From positions 1,612,001 through 1,676,000 of the forward strand of contig JBBELK010000213.1 of assembly GCA_037783545.1 (NCBI GenBank): a stretch of 64,000 nt of DNA. The letters run 5' to 3'. The translations under genes were made by a program, and so were the position numbers. Shown piece by piece: positions 50,273 through 63,984 of the stretch; the stretch's first letter is position 1, and every line of letters begins with the position of its first letter. The notes under the pieces were generated by a model, which had not been told where the DNA came from, searched no databases, and saw nothing but the letters and a program-made list of their open reading frames with translations. The stretch comes from Henricia sp. BOLD:AAB3569 (Eukaryota > Echinodermata > Asteroidea > Spinulosida > Echinasteridae).

Positions 50273-52223
50273 CTTTTGTTTTGTCGAGTAAAATATTGTT
50301 CTTCAGTAAACGTTTAAAATTACGCAAACCTGTTAAGCATTCGTATACGACCATACCACATTGAATACACCGGTTCCCATCTGATCACCGCAGTTAAGCA
50401 ACGTTGGGCTCGGTCAGTACTTCGGTGGGAGACCACCTGGGAATACCGAGTGTCGTAGGCACTTTTGTTTTTAGTAAAATATTGTTCTTCAGTAAACGTT
50501 TAAAATTACGCAAACCTGTTAAGCATTCGTCTACGACCATACCACATTGAATACACCGGTTCCCGTCTGATCACCGCAGTTAAGCAACGTTGGGCTCGGT
50601 CAGTACTTCGGTGGGAGACCACCTGGGAATACCGAGTGTCGTAGGCACTTTTGTTTTGTCGAGTAAAATATTGTTCTTCAGTAAACGTTTAAAATTACGC
50701 AAACCTGTTAAGCATTCGTCTACGACCATACCACATTGAATACACCGGTTCCCGTCTGATCACCGCAGTTAAGCAACGTTGGGCTCGGTCAGTACTTCGG
50801 TGGGAGACCACCTGGGAATACCGAGTGTCGTAGGCACTTTTGTTTTGTCGAGTAAAATATTGTTCTTCAGTAAACGTTTAAAATTACGCAAACCTGTTAA
50901 GCATTCGTCTATGACCATACCACATTGAATACACCGGTTCCCGTCTGATCACCGCAGTTAAGCAACGTTGGGCTCGGTCAGTACTTCGGTGGGAGACCAC
51001 CTGGGAATACCGAGTGTCGTAGGCACTTTTGTTTTTAGTAAAATATTGTTCTTCAGTAAACGTTTAAAATTACGCAAACCTGTTAAGCATTCGTCTACGA
51101 CCATACCACATTGAGTACACCGGTTCCCGTCTGATCACCGCAGTTAAGCAACGTTGGGCTCGGTCAGTACTTCGGTGGGAGACCACCTAGGAATACCGAG
51201 TGTCGTAGGCACTTTTGTTTTGTCGAGTAAAATATTGTTCTTCAGTAAACGTTTAAAATTACGCAAACCTGTTAAGCATTCGTCTACGACCATACCACAT
51301 TGAATACACCAGTTCCCGTCTGATCACCGCAGTTAAGCAACGTTGGGCTCGGTCAGTACTTCGGTGGGAGACCACCTGGGAATACCTAGTGTCGTAGGCA
51401 CTTTTGTTTTGTCGAGTAAAATATTGTTCTTCAGTAAACGTTTCCAATTACGCAAACCTGTTAAGCATTCGTCTACGACCATACCACATTGAATACACCG
51501 GTTCCCGTCTGATCACCGCAGTTAAGCAACGTTGGGCTCGGTCAGTACTTCGGTGGGAGACCACCTGGGAATACCGAGTGTCGTAGGCACTTTTGTTTTG
51601 TCGAGTAAAATATTGTTCTTCAGTAAACGTTTAAAATTACGCAAACCTGTTAAGCATTCGTCTACTACCATACCACATTGAATACACCGGTTCCCGTCTG
51701 ATCACCGCAGTTAAGCAACGTTGGGCTCGGTCAGTACTTCGGTGGGAGACCACCTGGGAATACCGAGTGTCGTAGGCACTTTTGTTTTGTCGAGTAAAAT
51801 ATTGTTCTTCAGTAAACGTTTCCAATTACGCAAACTTGTTAAGCATTCGTCTACGACCATACCACATTGAATACACCGGTTCCCGTCAGATCACCGCAGT
51901 TAAGCAACGTTGGGCTCGGTCAGTACTTCGGTGGGAGACCACCTGGGAATACCGAGTGTCGTAGGCACTTTTGTTTTGTCGAGTAAAATATTGTTCTTCA
52001 GTAAACGTTTAAAATTACGCAAACCTGTTAAGCATTCGTCTACGACCATACCACATTGAATACACCGGTTCCCATCTGATCACCGCAGTTAAGCAACGTT
52101 GGGCTCGGTCAGTACTTCGGTGGGAGACCACCTGGGAATACCGAGTGTCGTAGGCACTTTTGTTTTTAGTAAAATATTGTTCTTCAGTAAACGTTTAAAA
52201 TTACGCAAACCTGTTAAGCATTC

Positions 52224-52242
52224 GTCTACGACCATACCACAT
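52224..52242 (+). pseudogene. 5S gene remnant (first 18-19 nt) fused to a spacer
   Basis: The gene runs normally to CATACCACAT and then passes into TTTTAGTAAAATATT of a short spacer. The next gene starts only 79 bp on, at 52303, against 186 expected, so 107 bp were lost. A shared run of T at the joint fits a deletion or misaligned exchange at very short homology. Confidence 0.92.
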
Positions 52243-52302
52243 TTTTAGTAAAATATTGTTCTTCAGTAAACGTTTAAAATTACGCAAACCTGTTAAGCAT
52301 TC

Positions 52303-55300
52303 GTCTACGACCATACCACATTGAGTACACCGGTTCCCGTCTGATCACCGCAGTTAAGCAACGTTGGGCTCGGTCAGTACTTCGGTGGGAGACCACCTAG
52401 GAATACCGAGTGTCGTAGGCACTTTTGTTTTGTCGAGTAAAATATTGTTCTTCAGTAAACGTTTAAAATTACGCAAACCTGTTAAGCATTCGTCTACGAC
52501 CATACCACATTGAATACACCAGTTCCCGTCTGATCACCGCAGTTAAGCAACGTTGGGCTCGGTCAGTACTTCGGTGGGAGACCACCTGGGAATACCTAGT
52601 GTCGTAGGCACTTTTGTTTTGTCGAGTAAAATATTGTTCTTCAGTAAACGTTTCCAATTACGCAAACCTGTTAAGCATTCGTCTACGACCATACCACATT
52701 GAATACACCGGTTCCCGTCTGATCACCGCAGTTAAGCAACGTTGGGCTCGGTCAGTACTTCGGTGGGAGACCACCTGGGAATACCGAGTGTCGTAGGCAC
52801 TTTTGTTTTGTCGAGTAAAATATTGTTCTTCAGTAAACGTTTAAAATTACGCAAACCTGTTTAGCATTCGTCTACGACCATACCACATTGAATACACCGG
52901 TTCCCGTCTGATCACCGCAGTTAAGCAACGTTGGGCTCGGTCAGTACTTCGGTGGGAGACCACCTGGGAATACCGAGTGTCGTAGGCACTTTTGTTTTGT
53001 CGAGTAAAATATTGTTCTTCAGTAAACGTTTCCAATTACGCAAACTTGTTAAGCATTCGTCTACGACCATACCACATTGAATACACCGGTTCCCGTCAGA
53101 TCACCGCAGTTAAGCAACGTTGGGCTCGGTCAGTACTTCGGTGGGAGACCACCTGGGAATACCGAGTGTCGTAGGCACTTTTGTTTTGTCGAGTAAAATA
53201 TTGTTCTTCAGTAAACGTTTAAAATTACGCAAACCTGTTAAGCATTCGTCTACGACCATACCACATTGAATACACCGGTTCCCATCTGATCACCGCAGTT
53301 AAGCAACGTTGGGCTCGGTCAGTACTTCGGTGGGAGACCACCTGGGAATACCGAGTGTCGTAGGCACTTTTGTTTTTAGTAAAATATTGTTCTTCAGTAA
53401 ACGTTTAAAATTACGCAAACCTGTTAAGCATTCGTCTACGACCATACCACATTGAATACACCGGTTCCCGTCTGATCACCGCAGTTAAGCAACGTTGGGC
53501 TCGGTCAGTACTTCGGTGGGAGACCACCTGGGAATACCGAGTGTCGTAGGCACTTTTGTTTTGTCGAGTAAAATATTGTTCTTCAGTAAACGTTTAAAAT
53601 TACGCAAACCTGTTAAGCATTCGTCTACGACCATACCACATTGAATACACCGGTTCCCGTCTGATCACCGCAGTTAAGCAACGTTGGGCTCGGTCAGTAC
53701 TTCGGTGGGAGACCACCTGGGAATACCGAGTGTCGTAGGCACTTTTGTTTTGTCGAGTAAAATATTGTTCTTCAGTAAACGTTTAAAATTACGCAAACCT
53801 GTTAAGCATTCGTCTACGACCATACCACATTGAATACACCGGTTCCCGTCTGATCACCGCAGTTAAGCAACGTTGGGCTCGGTCAGTACTTCGGTGGGAG
53901 ACCACCTGGGAATACCGAGTGTCGTAGGCACTTTTGTTTTGTCGAGTAAAATATTGTTCTTCAGTAAACGTTTAAAATTACGCAAACCTGTTAAGCATTC
54001 GTCTACGACCATACCACATTGAATACACCGGTTCCCGTCTGATCACCGCAGTTAAGCAACGTTGGGCTCGGTCAGTACTTCGGTGGGAGACCACCTGGGA
54101 ATACCTAGTGTCGTAGGCACTTTTGTTTTGTCGAGTAAAATATTGTTCTTCAGTAAACGTTTCCAATTACGCAAACCTGTTAAGCATTCGTCTACGACCA
54201 TACCACATTGAATACACCGGTTCCCGTCTGATCACCGCAGTTAAGCAACGTTGGGCTCGGTCAGTACTTCGGTGGGAGACCACCTGGGAATACCGAGTGT
54301 CGTAGGCACTTTTGTTTTGTCGAGTAAAATATTGTTCTTCAGTAAACGTTTAAAATTACGCAAACCTGTTAAGCATTCGTCTACGACCATACCACATTGA
54401 ATACACCGGTTCCCGTCTGATCACCGCAGTTAAGCAACGTTGGGCTCGGTCAGTACTTCGGTGGGAGACCACCTGGGAATACCGAGTGTCGTAGGCACTT
54501 TTGTTTTGTCGAGTAAAATATTGTTCTTCAGTAAACGTTTAAAATTACGCAAACCTGTTAAGCATTCGTCTACGACCATACCACATTGAATACACCGGTT
54601 CCCGTCTGATCACCGCAGTTAAGCAACGTTGGGCTCGGTCAGTACTTCGGTGGGAGACCACCTTGGAATACCGAGTGTCGTAGGCACTTTTGTTTTGTCG
54701 AGTAAAATATTGTTCTTCAGTAAACGTTTAAAATTACGCAAACCTGTTAAGCATTCGTCTACGACCATACCACATTGAATACACCGGTTCCCATCTGATC
54801 ACCGCAGTTAAGCAACGTTGGGCTCGGTCAGTACTTCGGTGGGAGACCACCTGGGAATACCGAGTGTCGTAGGCACTTTTGTTTTTAGTAAAATATTGTT
54901 CTTCAGTAAACGTTTAAAATTACGCAAACCTGTTTAGCATTCGTCTACGACCATACCACATTGAATACACCGGTTCCCGTCTGATCACCGCAGTTAAGCA
55001 ACGTTGGGCTCGGTCAGTACTTCGGTGGGAGACCACCTGGGAATACCGAGTGTCGTAGGCACTTTTGTTTTTAGTAAAATATTGTTCTTCAGTAAACGTT
55101 TAAAATTACGCAAACCTGTTAAGCATTCGTCTACGACCATACCACATTGAGTACACCGGTTCCCGTCTGATCACCGCAGTTAAGCAACGTTGGGCTCGGT
55201 CAGTACTTCGGTGTGAGACCACCTAGGAATACCGAGTGTCGTAGGCACTTTTGTTTTGTCGAGTAAAATATTGTTCTTCAGTAAACGTTTAAAATTACGC

Positions 55301-58300
55301 AAACCTGTTAAGCATTCGTCTACGACCATACCACATTGAATACACCGGTTCCCGTCTGATCACCGCAGTTAAGCAACGTTGGGCTCGGTCAGTACTTCGG
55401 TGGGAGACCACCTGGGAATACCGAGTGTCGTAGGCACTTTTGTTTTTAGTAAAATATTGTTCTTCAGTAAACGTTTAAAATTACGCAAACCTGTTAAGCA
55501 TTCGTCTACGACCATACCACATTGAATACACCGGTTCCCGTCTGATCACCGCAGTTAAGCAACGTTGGGCTCGGTCAGTACTTCGGTGGGAGACCACCTG
55601 GGAATACCGAGTGTCGTAGGCACTTTTGTTTTGTCGAGTAAAATATTGTTCTTCAGTAAACGTTTAAAATTACGCAAACCTGTTAAGCATTCGTCTACGA
55701 CCATACCACATTGAATACACCGGTTCCCGTCTGATCACCGCAGTTAAGCAACGTTGGGCTCGGTCAGTACTTCGGTGGGAGACCACCTGGGAATACCGAG
55801 TGTCGTAGGCACTTTTGTTTTGTCGAGTAAAATATTGTTCTTCAGTAAACGTTTAAAATTACGCAAACCTGTTAAGCATTCGTCTACGACCATACCACAT
55901 TGAATACACCGGTTCCCGTCTGATCACCGCAGTTAAGCAACGTTGGGCTCGGTCAGTACTTCGGTGGGAGACCACCTGGGAATACCGAGTGTCGTAGGCA
56001 CTTTTGTTTTGTCGAGTAAAATATTGTTCTTCAGTAAACGTTTAAAATTACGCAAACCTGTTAAGCATTCGTCTACGACCATACCACATTGAATACACCG
56101 GTTCCCGTCTGATCACCGCAGTTAAGCAACGTTGGGCTCGGTCAGTACTTCGGTGGGAGACCACCTGGGAATACCGAGTGTCGTAGGCACTTTTGTTTTG
56201 TCGAGTAAAATATTGTTCTTCAGTAAACGTTTAAAATTACGCAAACCTGTTAAGCATTCGTCTACGACCATACCACATTGAATACACCGGTTCCCGTCTG
56301 ATCACCGCAGTTAAGCAACGTTGGGCTCGGTCAGTACTTCGGTGGGAGACCACCTGGGAATACCTAGTGTCGTAGGCACTTTTGTTTTGTCGAGTAAAAT
56401 ATTGTTCTTCAGTAAACGTTTCCAATTACGCAAACCTGTTAAGCATTCGTCTACGACCATACCACATTGAATACACCGGTTCCCGTCTGATCACCGCAGT
56501 TAAGCAACGTTGGGCTCGGTCAGTACTTCGGTGGGAGACCACCTGGGAATACCGAGTGTCGTAGGCACTTTTGTTTTGTCGAGTAAAATATTGTTCTTCA
56601 GTAAACGTTTAAAATTACGCAAACCTGTTAAGCATTCGTCTACGACCATACCACATTGAATACACCGGTTCCCGTCTGATCACCGCAGTTAAGCAACATT
56701 GGGCTCGGTCAGTACTTCGGTGGGAGACCACCTGGGAATACCGAGTGTCGTAGGCACTTTTGTTTTGTCGAGTAAAATATTGTTCTTCAGTAAACGTTTA
56801 AAATTACGCAAACCTGTTAAGCATTCGTCTACGACCATACCACATTGAATACACCGGTTCCCGTCTGATCACCGCAGTTAAGCAACGTTGGCCTCGGTCA
56901 GTACTTCGGTGGGAGACCACCTGGGAATACCGAGTGTCGTAGGCACTTTTGTTTTGTCGAGTAAAATATTGTTCTTCAGTAAACGTTTCCAATTACGCAA
57001 ACCTGTTAAGCATTCGTCTACGACCATACCACATTGAATACACCGGTTCCCGTCTGATCACCGCAGTTAAGCAACGTTGGGCTCGGTCAGTACTTCGGTG
57101 GGAGACCACCTGGGAATACCGAGTGTCGTAGGCACTTTTGTTTTGTCGAGTAAAATATTGTTCTTCAGTAAACGTTTAAAATTACGCAAACCTGTTAAGC
57201 ATTCGTCTACGACCATACCACATTGAATACACCGGTTCCCGTCTGATCACCGCAGTTAAGCAACGTTGGGCTCGGTCAGTACTTCGGTGGGAGACCACCT
57301 GGGAATACCGAGTGTCGTAGGCACTTTTGTTTTGTCGAGTAAAATATTGTTCTTCAGTAAACGTTTAAAATTACGCAAACCTGTTAAGCATTCGTCTACG
57401 ACCATACCACATTGAATACACCGGTTCCCGTCTGATCACCGCAGTTAAGCAACGTTGGGCTCGGTCAGTACTTCGGTGGGAGACCACCTGGGAATACCGA
57501 GTGTCGTAGGCACTTTTGTTTTGTCGAGTAAAATATTGTTCTTCAGTAAACGTTTAAAATTACGCAAACCTGTTAAGCATTCGTCTACGACCATACCACA
57601 TTGAATACACCGGTTCCCATCTGATCACCGCAGTTAAGCAACGTTGGGCTCGGTCAGTACTTCGGTGGGAGACCACCTGGGAATACCGAGTGTCGTAGGC
57701 ACTTTTGTTTTTAGTAAAATATTGTTCTTCAGTAAACGTTTAAAATTACGCAAACCTGTTAAGCATTCGTCTACGACCATACCACATTGAATACACCGGT
57801 TCCCGTCTGATCACCGCAGTTAAGCAACGTTGGGCTCGGTCAGTACTTCGGTGGGAGACCACCTGGGAATACCGAGTGTCGTAGGCACTTTTGTTTTTAG
57901 TAAAATATTGTTCTTCAGTAAACGTTTAAAATTACGCAAACCTGTTAAGCATTCGTCTACGACCATACCACATTGAGTACACCGGTTCCCGTCTGATCAC
58001 CGCAGTTAAGCAACGTTGGGCTCGGTCAGTACTTCGGTGGGAGACCACCTAGGAATACCGAGTGTCGTAGGCACTTTTGTTTTGTCGAGTAAAATATTGT
58101 TCTTCAGTAAACGTTTAAAATTACGCAAACCTGTTAAGCATTCGTCTACGACCATACCACATTGAATACACCGGTTCCCGTCTGATCACCGCAGTTAAGC
58201 AACGTTGGGCTCGGTCAGTACTTCGGTGGGAGACCACCTGGGAATACCGAGTGTCGTAGGCACTTTTGTTTTGTCGAGTAAAATATTGTTCTTCAGTAAA

Positions 58301-61300
58301 CGTTTAAAATTACGCAAACCTGTTAAGCATTCGTCTACGACCATACCACATTGAATACACCGGTTCCCGTCTGATCACCGCAGTTAAGCAACGTTGGGCT
58401 CGGTCAGTACTTCGGTGGGAGACCACCTGGGAATACCGAGTGTCGTAGGCACTTTTGTTTTGTCGAGTAAAATATTGTTCTTCAGTAAACGTTTAAAATT
58501 ACGCAAACCTGTTAAGCATTCGTCTACGACCATACCACATTGAATACACCGGTTCCCGTCTGATCACCGCAGTTAAGCAACGTTGGGCTCGGTCAGTACT
58601 TCGGTGGGAGACCACCTGGGAATACCGAGTGTCGTAGGCACTTTTGTTTTGTCGAGTAAAATATTGTTCTTCAGTAAACGTTTAAAATTACGCAAACCTG
58701 TTAAGCATTCGTCTACGACCATACCACATTGAATACACCGGTTCCCGTCTGATCACCGCAGTTAAGCAACGTTGGGCTCGGTCAGTACTTCGGTGGGAGA
58801 CCACCTGGGAATACCTAGTGTCGTAGGCACTTTTGTTTTGTCGAGTAAAATATTGTTCTTCAGTAAACGTTTCCAATTACGCAAACCTGTTAAGCATTCG
58901 TCTACGACCATACCACATTGAATACACCGGTTCCCGTCTGATCACCGCAGTTAAGCAACGTTGGGCTCGGTCAGTACTTCGGTGGGATACCACCTGGGAA
59001 TACCGAGTGTCGTAGGCACTTTTGTTTTGTCGAGTAAAATATTGTTCTTCAGTAAACGTTTAAAATTACGCAAACCTGTTAAGCATTCGTCTACGACCAT
59101 ACCACATTGAATACACCGGTTCCCGTCTGATCACCGCAGTTAAGCAACGTTGGGCTCGGTCAGTACTTCGGTGGGAGACCACCTGGGAATACCGAGTGTC
59201 GTAGGCACTTTTGTTTTGTCGAGTAAAATATTGTTCTTCAGTAAACGTTTAAAATTACGCAAACCTGTTAAGCATTCGTCTACGACCATACCACATTGAA
59301 TACACCGGTTCCCGTCTGATCACCGCAGTTAAGCAACGTTGGGCTCGGTCAGTACTTCGGTGGGAGACCACCTGGGAATACCGAGTGTCGTAGGCACTTT
59401 TGTTTTGTCGAGTAAAATATTGTTCTTCAGTAAACGTTTAAAATTACGCAAACCTGTTAAGCATTCGTCTACGACCATACCACATTGAATACACCGGTTC
59501 CCATCTGATCACCGCAGTTAAGCAACGTTGGGCTCGGTCAGTACTTCGGTGGGAGACCACCTGGGAATACCGAGTGTCGTAGGCACTTTTGTTTTTAGTA
59601 AAATATTGTTCTTCAGTAAACGTTTAAAATTACGCAAACCTGTTAAGCATTCGTCTACGACCATACCACATTGAATACACCGGTTCCCGTCTGATCACCG
59701 CAGTTAAGCAACGTTGGGCTCGGTCAGTACTTCGGTGGGAGACCACCTGGGAATACCGAGTGTCGTAGGCACTTTTGTTTTTAGTAAAATATTGTTCTTC
59801 AGTAAACGTTTAAAATTACGCAAACCTGTTAAGCATTCGTCTACGACCATACCACATTGAGTACACCGGTTCCCGTCTGATCACCGCAGTTAAGCAACGT
59901 TGGGCTCGGTCAGTACTTCGGTGGGAGACCACCTAGGAATACCGAGTGTCGTAGGCACTTTTGTTTTGTCGAGTAAAATATTGTTCTTCAGTAAACGTTT
60001 AAAATTACGCAAACCTGTTAAGCATTCGTCTACGACCATACCACATTGAATACACCGGTTCCCGTCTGATCACCGCAGTTAAGCAACGTTGGGCTCGGTC
60101 AGTACTTCGGTGGGAGACCACCTGGGAATACCTAGTGTCGTAGGCACTTTTGTTTTGTCGAGTAAAATATTGTTCTTCAGTAAACGTTTCCAATTACGCA
60201 AACCTGTTAAGCATTCGTCTACGACCATACCACATTGAATACACCGGTTCCCGTCTGATCACCGCAGTTAAGCAACGTTGGGCTCGGTCAGTACTTCGGT
60301 GTGAGACCACCTGGGAATACCGAGTGTCGTAGGCACTTTTGTTTTGTCGAGTAAAATATTGTTCTTCAGTAAACGTTTCCAATTACGCAAACCTGTTAAG
60401 CATTCGTCTACGACCATACCACATTGAATACACCGGTTCCCGTCTGATCACCGCAGTTAAGCAACGTTGGGCTCGGTCAGTACTTCGGTGGGAGACCACC
60501 TGGGAATACCGAGTGTCGTAGGCACTTTTGTTTTGTCGAGTAAAATATTGTTCTTCAGTAAACGTTTAAAATTACGCAAACCTGTTAAGCATTCGTCTAC
60601 GACCATACCACATTGAATACACCGGTTCCCGTCTGATCACCGCAGTTAAGCAACGTTGGGCTCGGTCAGTACTTCGGTGGGAGACCACCTGGGAATACCG
60701 AGTGTCGTAGGCACTTTTGTTTTGTCGAGTAAAATATTGTTCTTCAGTAAACGTTTAAAATTACGCAAACCTGTTAAGCATTCGTCTACGACCATACCAC
60801 ATTGAATACACCGGTTCCCGTCTGATCACCGCAGTTAAGCAACGTTGGGCTCGGTCAGTACTTCGGTGGGAGACCACCTGGGAATACCGAGTGTCGTAGG
60901 CACTTTTGTTTTGTCGAGTAAAATATTGTTCTTCAGTAAACGTTTAAAATTACGCAAACCTGTTAAGCATTCGTCTACGACCATACCACATTGAATACAC
61001 CGGTTCCCGTCTGATCACCGCAGTTAAGCAACGTTGGGCTCGGTCAGTACTTCGGTGGGAGACCACCTGGGAATACCGAGTGTCGTAGGCACTTTTGTTT
61101 TTAGTAAAATATTGTTCTTCAGTAAACGTTTAAAATTACGCAAACCTGTTAAGCATTCGTCTACGACCATACCACATTGAGTACACCGGTTCCCGTCTGA
61201 TCACCGCAGTTAAGCAACGTTGGGCTCGGTCAGTACTTCGGTGGGAGACCACCTGGGAATACCGAGTGTCGTAGGCACTTTTGTTTTGTCGAGTAAAATA

Positions 61301-63914
61301 TTGTTCTTCAGTAAACGTTTAAAATTACGCAAACCTGTTAAGCATTCGTCTACGACCATACCACATTGAATACACCGGTTCCCGTCTGATCACCGCAGTT
61401 AAGCAACGTTGGGCTCGGTCAGTACTTCGGTGGGAGACCACCTGGGAATACCTAGTGTCGTAGGCACTTTTGTTTTGTCGAGTAAAATATTGTTCTTCAG
61501 TAAACGTTTCCAATTACGCAAACCTGTTAAGCATTCGTCTACGACCATACCACATTGAATACACCGGTTCCCGTCTGATCACCGCAGTTAAGCAATGTTG
61601 GGCTCGGTCAGTACTTCGGTGGGAGACCACCTGGGAATACCGAGTGTCGTAGGCACTTTTGTTTTGTCGAGTAAAATATTGTTCTTCAGTAAACGTTTAA
61701 AATTACGCAAACCTGTTAAGCATTCGTCTACGACCATACCACATTGAATACACCGGTTCCCATCTGATCACCGCAGTTAAGCAACGTTGGGCTCGGTCAG
61801 TACTTCGGTGGGAGACCACCTGGGAATACCGAGTGTCGTAGGCACTTTTGTTTTTAGTAAAATATTGTTCTTCAGTAAACGTTTAAAATTACGCAAACCT
61901 GTTAAGCATTCGTCTACGACCATACCACATTGAATACACCGGTTCCCGTCTGATCACCGCAGTTAAGCAACGTTGGGCTCGGTCAGTACTTCGGTGGGAG
62001 ACCACCTGGGAATACCGAGTGTCGTAGGCACTTTTGTTTTGTCGAGTAAAATATTGTTCTTCAGTAAACGTTTAAAATTACGCAAACCTGTTAAGCATTC
62101 GTCTACGACCATACCACATTGAATACACCGGTTCCCGTCTGATCACCGCAGTTAAGCAACGTTGGGCTCGGTCAGTACTTCGGTGGGAGACCACCTGGGA
62201 ATACCGAGTGTCGAAGGCACTTTTGTTTTGTCGAGTAAAATATTGTTCTTCAGTAAACGTTTAAAATTACGCAAACCTGTTAAGCATTCGTCTACGACCA
62301 TACCACATTGAATACACCGGTTCCCGTCTGATCACCGCAGTTAAGCAACGTTGGGCTCGGTCAGTACTTCGGTGGGAGACCACCTGGGAATACCGAGTAT
62401 CGTAGGCACTTTTGTTTTTAGTAAAATATTGTTCTTCAGTAAACGTTTAAAATTACGCAAACCTGTTAAGCATTCGTCTACGACCATACCACATTGAGTA
62501 CACCGGTTCCCGTCTGATCACCGCAGTTAAGCAACGTTGGGCTCGGTCAGTACTTCGGTGGGAGACCACCTAGGAATACCGAGTGTCGTAGGCACTTCTG
62601 TTTTGTCGAGTAAAATATTGTTCTTCAGTAAACGTTTAAAATTACGCAAACCTGTTAAGCATTCGTCTACGACCATACCACATTGAATACACCGGTTCCC
62701 GTCTGATCACCGCAGTTAAGCAACGTTGGGCTCGGTCAGTACTTCGGTGGGAGACCACCTGGGAATACCTAGTGTCGTAGGCACTTTTGTTTTGTCGAGT
62801 AAAATATTGTTCTTCAGTAAACGTTTCCAATTACGCAAACCTGTTAAGCATTCGTCTACGACCATACCACATTGAATACACCGGTTCCCGTCTGATCACC
62901 GCAGTTAAGCAACGTTGGGCTCGGTCAGTACTTCGGTGGGAGACCACCTGGGAATACCGAGTGTCGTAGGCACTTTTGTTTTGTCGAGTAAAATATTGTT
63001 CTTCAGTAAACGTTTAAAATTACGCAAACCTGTTAAGCATTCGTCTACGACCATACCACATTGAATACACCGGTTCCCATCTGATCACCGCAGTTAAGCA
63101 ACGTTGGGCTCGGTCAGTACTTCGGTGGGAGACCACCTGGGAATACCGAGTGTCGTAGGAACTTTTGTTTTGTCGAGTAAAATATTGTTCTTCAGTAAAC
63201 GTTTAAAATTACGCAAACCTGTTAAGCATTCGTCTACGACCATACCACATTGAATACACCGGTTCCCGTCTGATCACCGCAGTTAAGCAACGTTGGGCTC
63301 GGTCAGTACTTCGGTGGGAGACCACCTGGGAATACCGAGTGTCGTAGGCACTTTTGTTTTTAGTAAAATATTGTTCTTCAGTAAACGTTTAAAATTACGC
63401 AAACCTGTTAAGCATTCGTCTACGACCATACCACATTGAATACACCGGTTCCCGTCTGATCACCGCAGTTAAGCAACGTCGGGCTCGGTCAGTACTTCGG
63501 TGGGAGACCACCTGGGAATACCGAGTGTCGTAGGCACTTTTGTTTTGTCGAGTCAAATATTGTTCTTCAGTAAACGTTTAAAATTACGCAAACCTGTTAA
63601 GCATTCGTCTACGACCATACCACATTGAATACACCGGTTCCCGTCTGATCACCGCAGTTAAGCAACGTTGGGCTCGGTCAGTACTTCGGTGGGAGACCAC
63701 CTGGGAATATCTAGTGTCGTAGGCACTTTTGTTTTGTCGAGTAAAATATTGTTCTTCAGTAAACGTTTCCAATTACGCAAACCTGTTAAGCATTCGTCTA
63801 CGACCATACCACATTGAATACACCGGTTCCCGTCTGATCACCGCAGTTAAGCAACGTTGGGCTCGGTCAGTACTTCGGTGGGAGACCACCTGGGAATACC
63901 GAGTGTCGTAGGCA
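52303..63914 (+). rRNA. 5S gene block 11 (62 copies)
   Basis: Genes start at 52303, 52492, 52681, 52870, 53059, 53248, 53434, 53623, 53812, 54001, 54190, 54379, 54568, 54757, 54943, 55129, 55318, 55504, 55693, 55882, 56071, 56260, 56449, 56638, 56827, 57016, 57205, 57394, 57583, 57769, 57955, 58144, 58333, 58522, 58711, 58900, 59089, 59278, 59467, 59653, 59839, 60028, 60217, 60406, 60595, 60784, 60973, 61159, 61348, 61537, 61726, 61912, 62101, 62290, 62476, 62665, 62854, 63043, 63232, 63418, 63607 and 63796. CCCATCTG marks 53248, 54757, 57583, 59467, 61726 and 63043. ATTGAGTACACC marks 52303, 55129, 57955, 59839, 61159 and 62476. Confidence 0.97.
52303..63914 (+). repeat. Loose higher-order pattern of 7, 13 and 15 units
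   Basis: The pair of marks ATTGAGTACACC then CACCTAGGAATA recurs at genes 52303, 55129, 57955, 59839, 61159 (first mark only) and 62476. The steps are 2826, 2826, 1884, 1320 and 1317 bp, all whole numbers of units. Genes 55129 to 57769 match 57955 onward only in part, so this is a mosaic of older exchanges rather than a clean repeat. Confidence 0.65.
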
Positions 63915-63984
63915 CTTTTGTTTTGTCGAGTAAAATATTGTTCTTCAGTAAACGTTTAAAATTACGCAAACCTGTTAAGCATTC

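Larger units (their letters stand above)
48666..51281 (+). repeat. 7-unit repeat, 1308 bp, two copies
   Basis: Genes 48666, 48855, 49035, 49221, 49410, 49599 and 49785 match 49974 to 51093 in order. 1308 equals five long and two short units (1317) less the 9-bp deletion. One mark differs: 49974 and 51282 have CACCAGTTCCC where 48666 has CACCGGTTCCC. Confidence 0.85.
47733..52156 (+). rRNA. 5S gene block 10 (24 copies, three with A-box deletion)
   Basis: Genes start at 47733, 47913, 48099, 48288, 48477, 48666, 48855, 49035, 49221, 49410, 49599, 49785, 49974, 50163, 50343, 50529, 50718, 50907, 51093, 51282, 51471, 51660, 51849 and 52038. 47733, 48855 and 50163 are short genes of 110 nt. The next units (47913, 49035, 50343) start GTATACGACC and have CCCATCTG. 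C6T marks 48477, 49599 and 50907. ATTGAGTACACC with CACCTAGGAATA marks 49785 and 51093. Genes 48666-49785 match 49974-51093 at 1308 bp. Confidence 0.96.
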
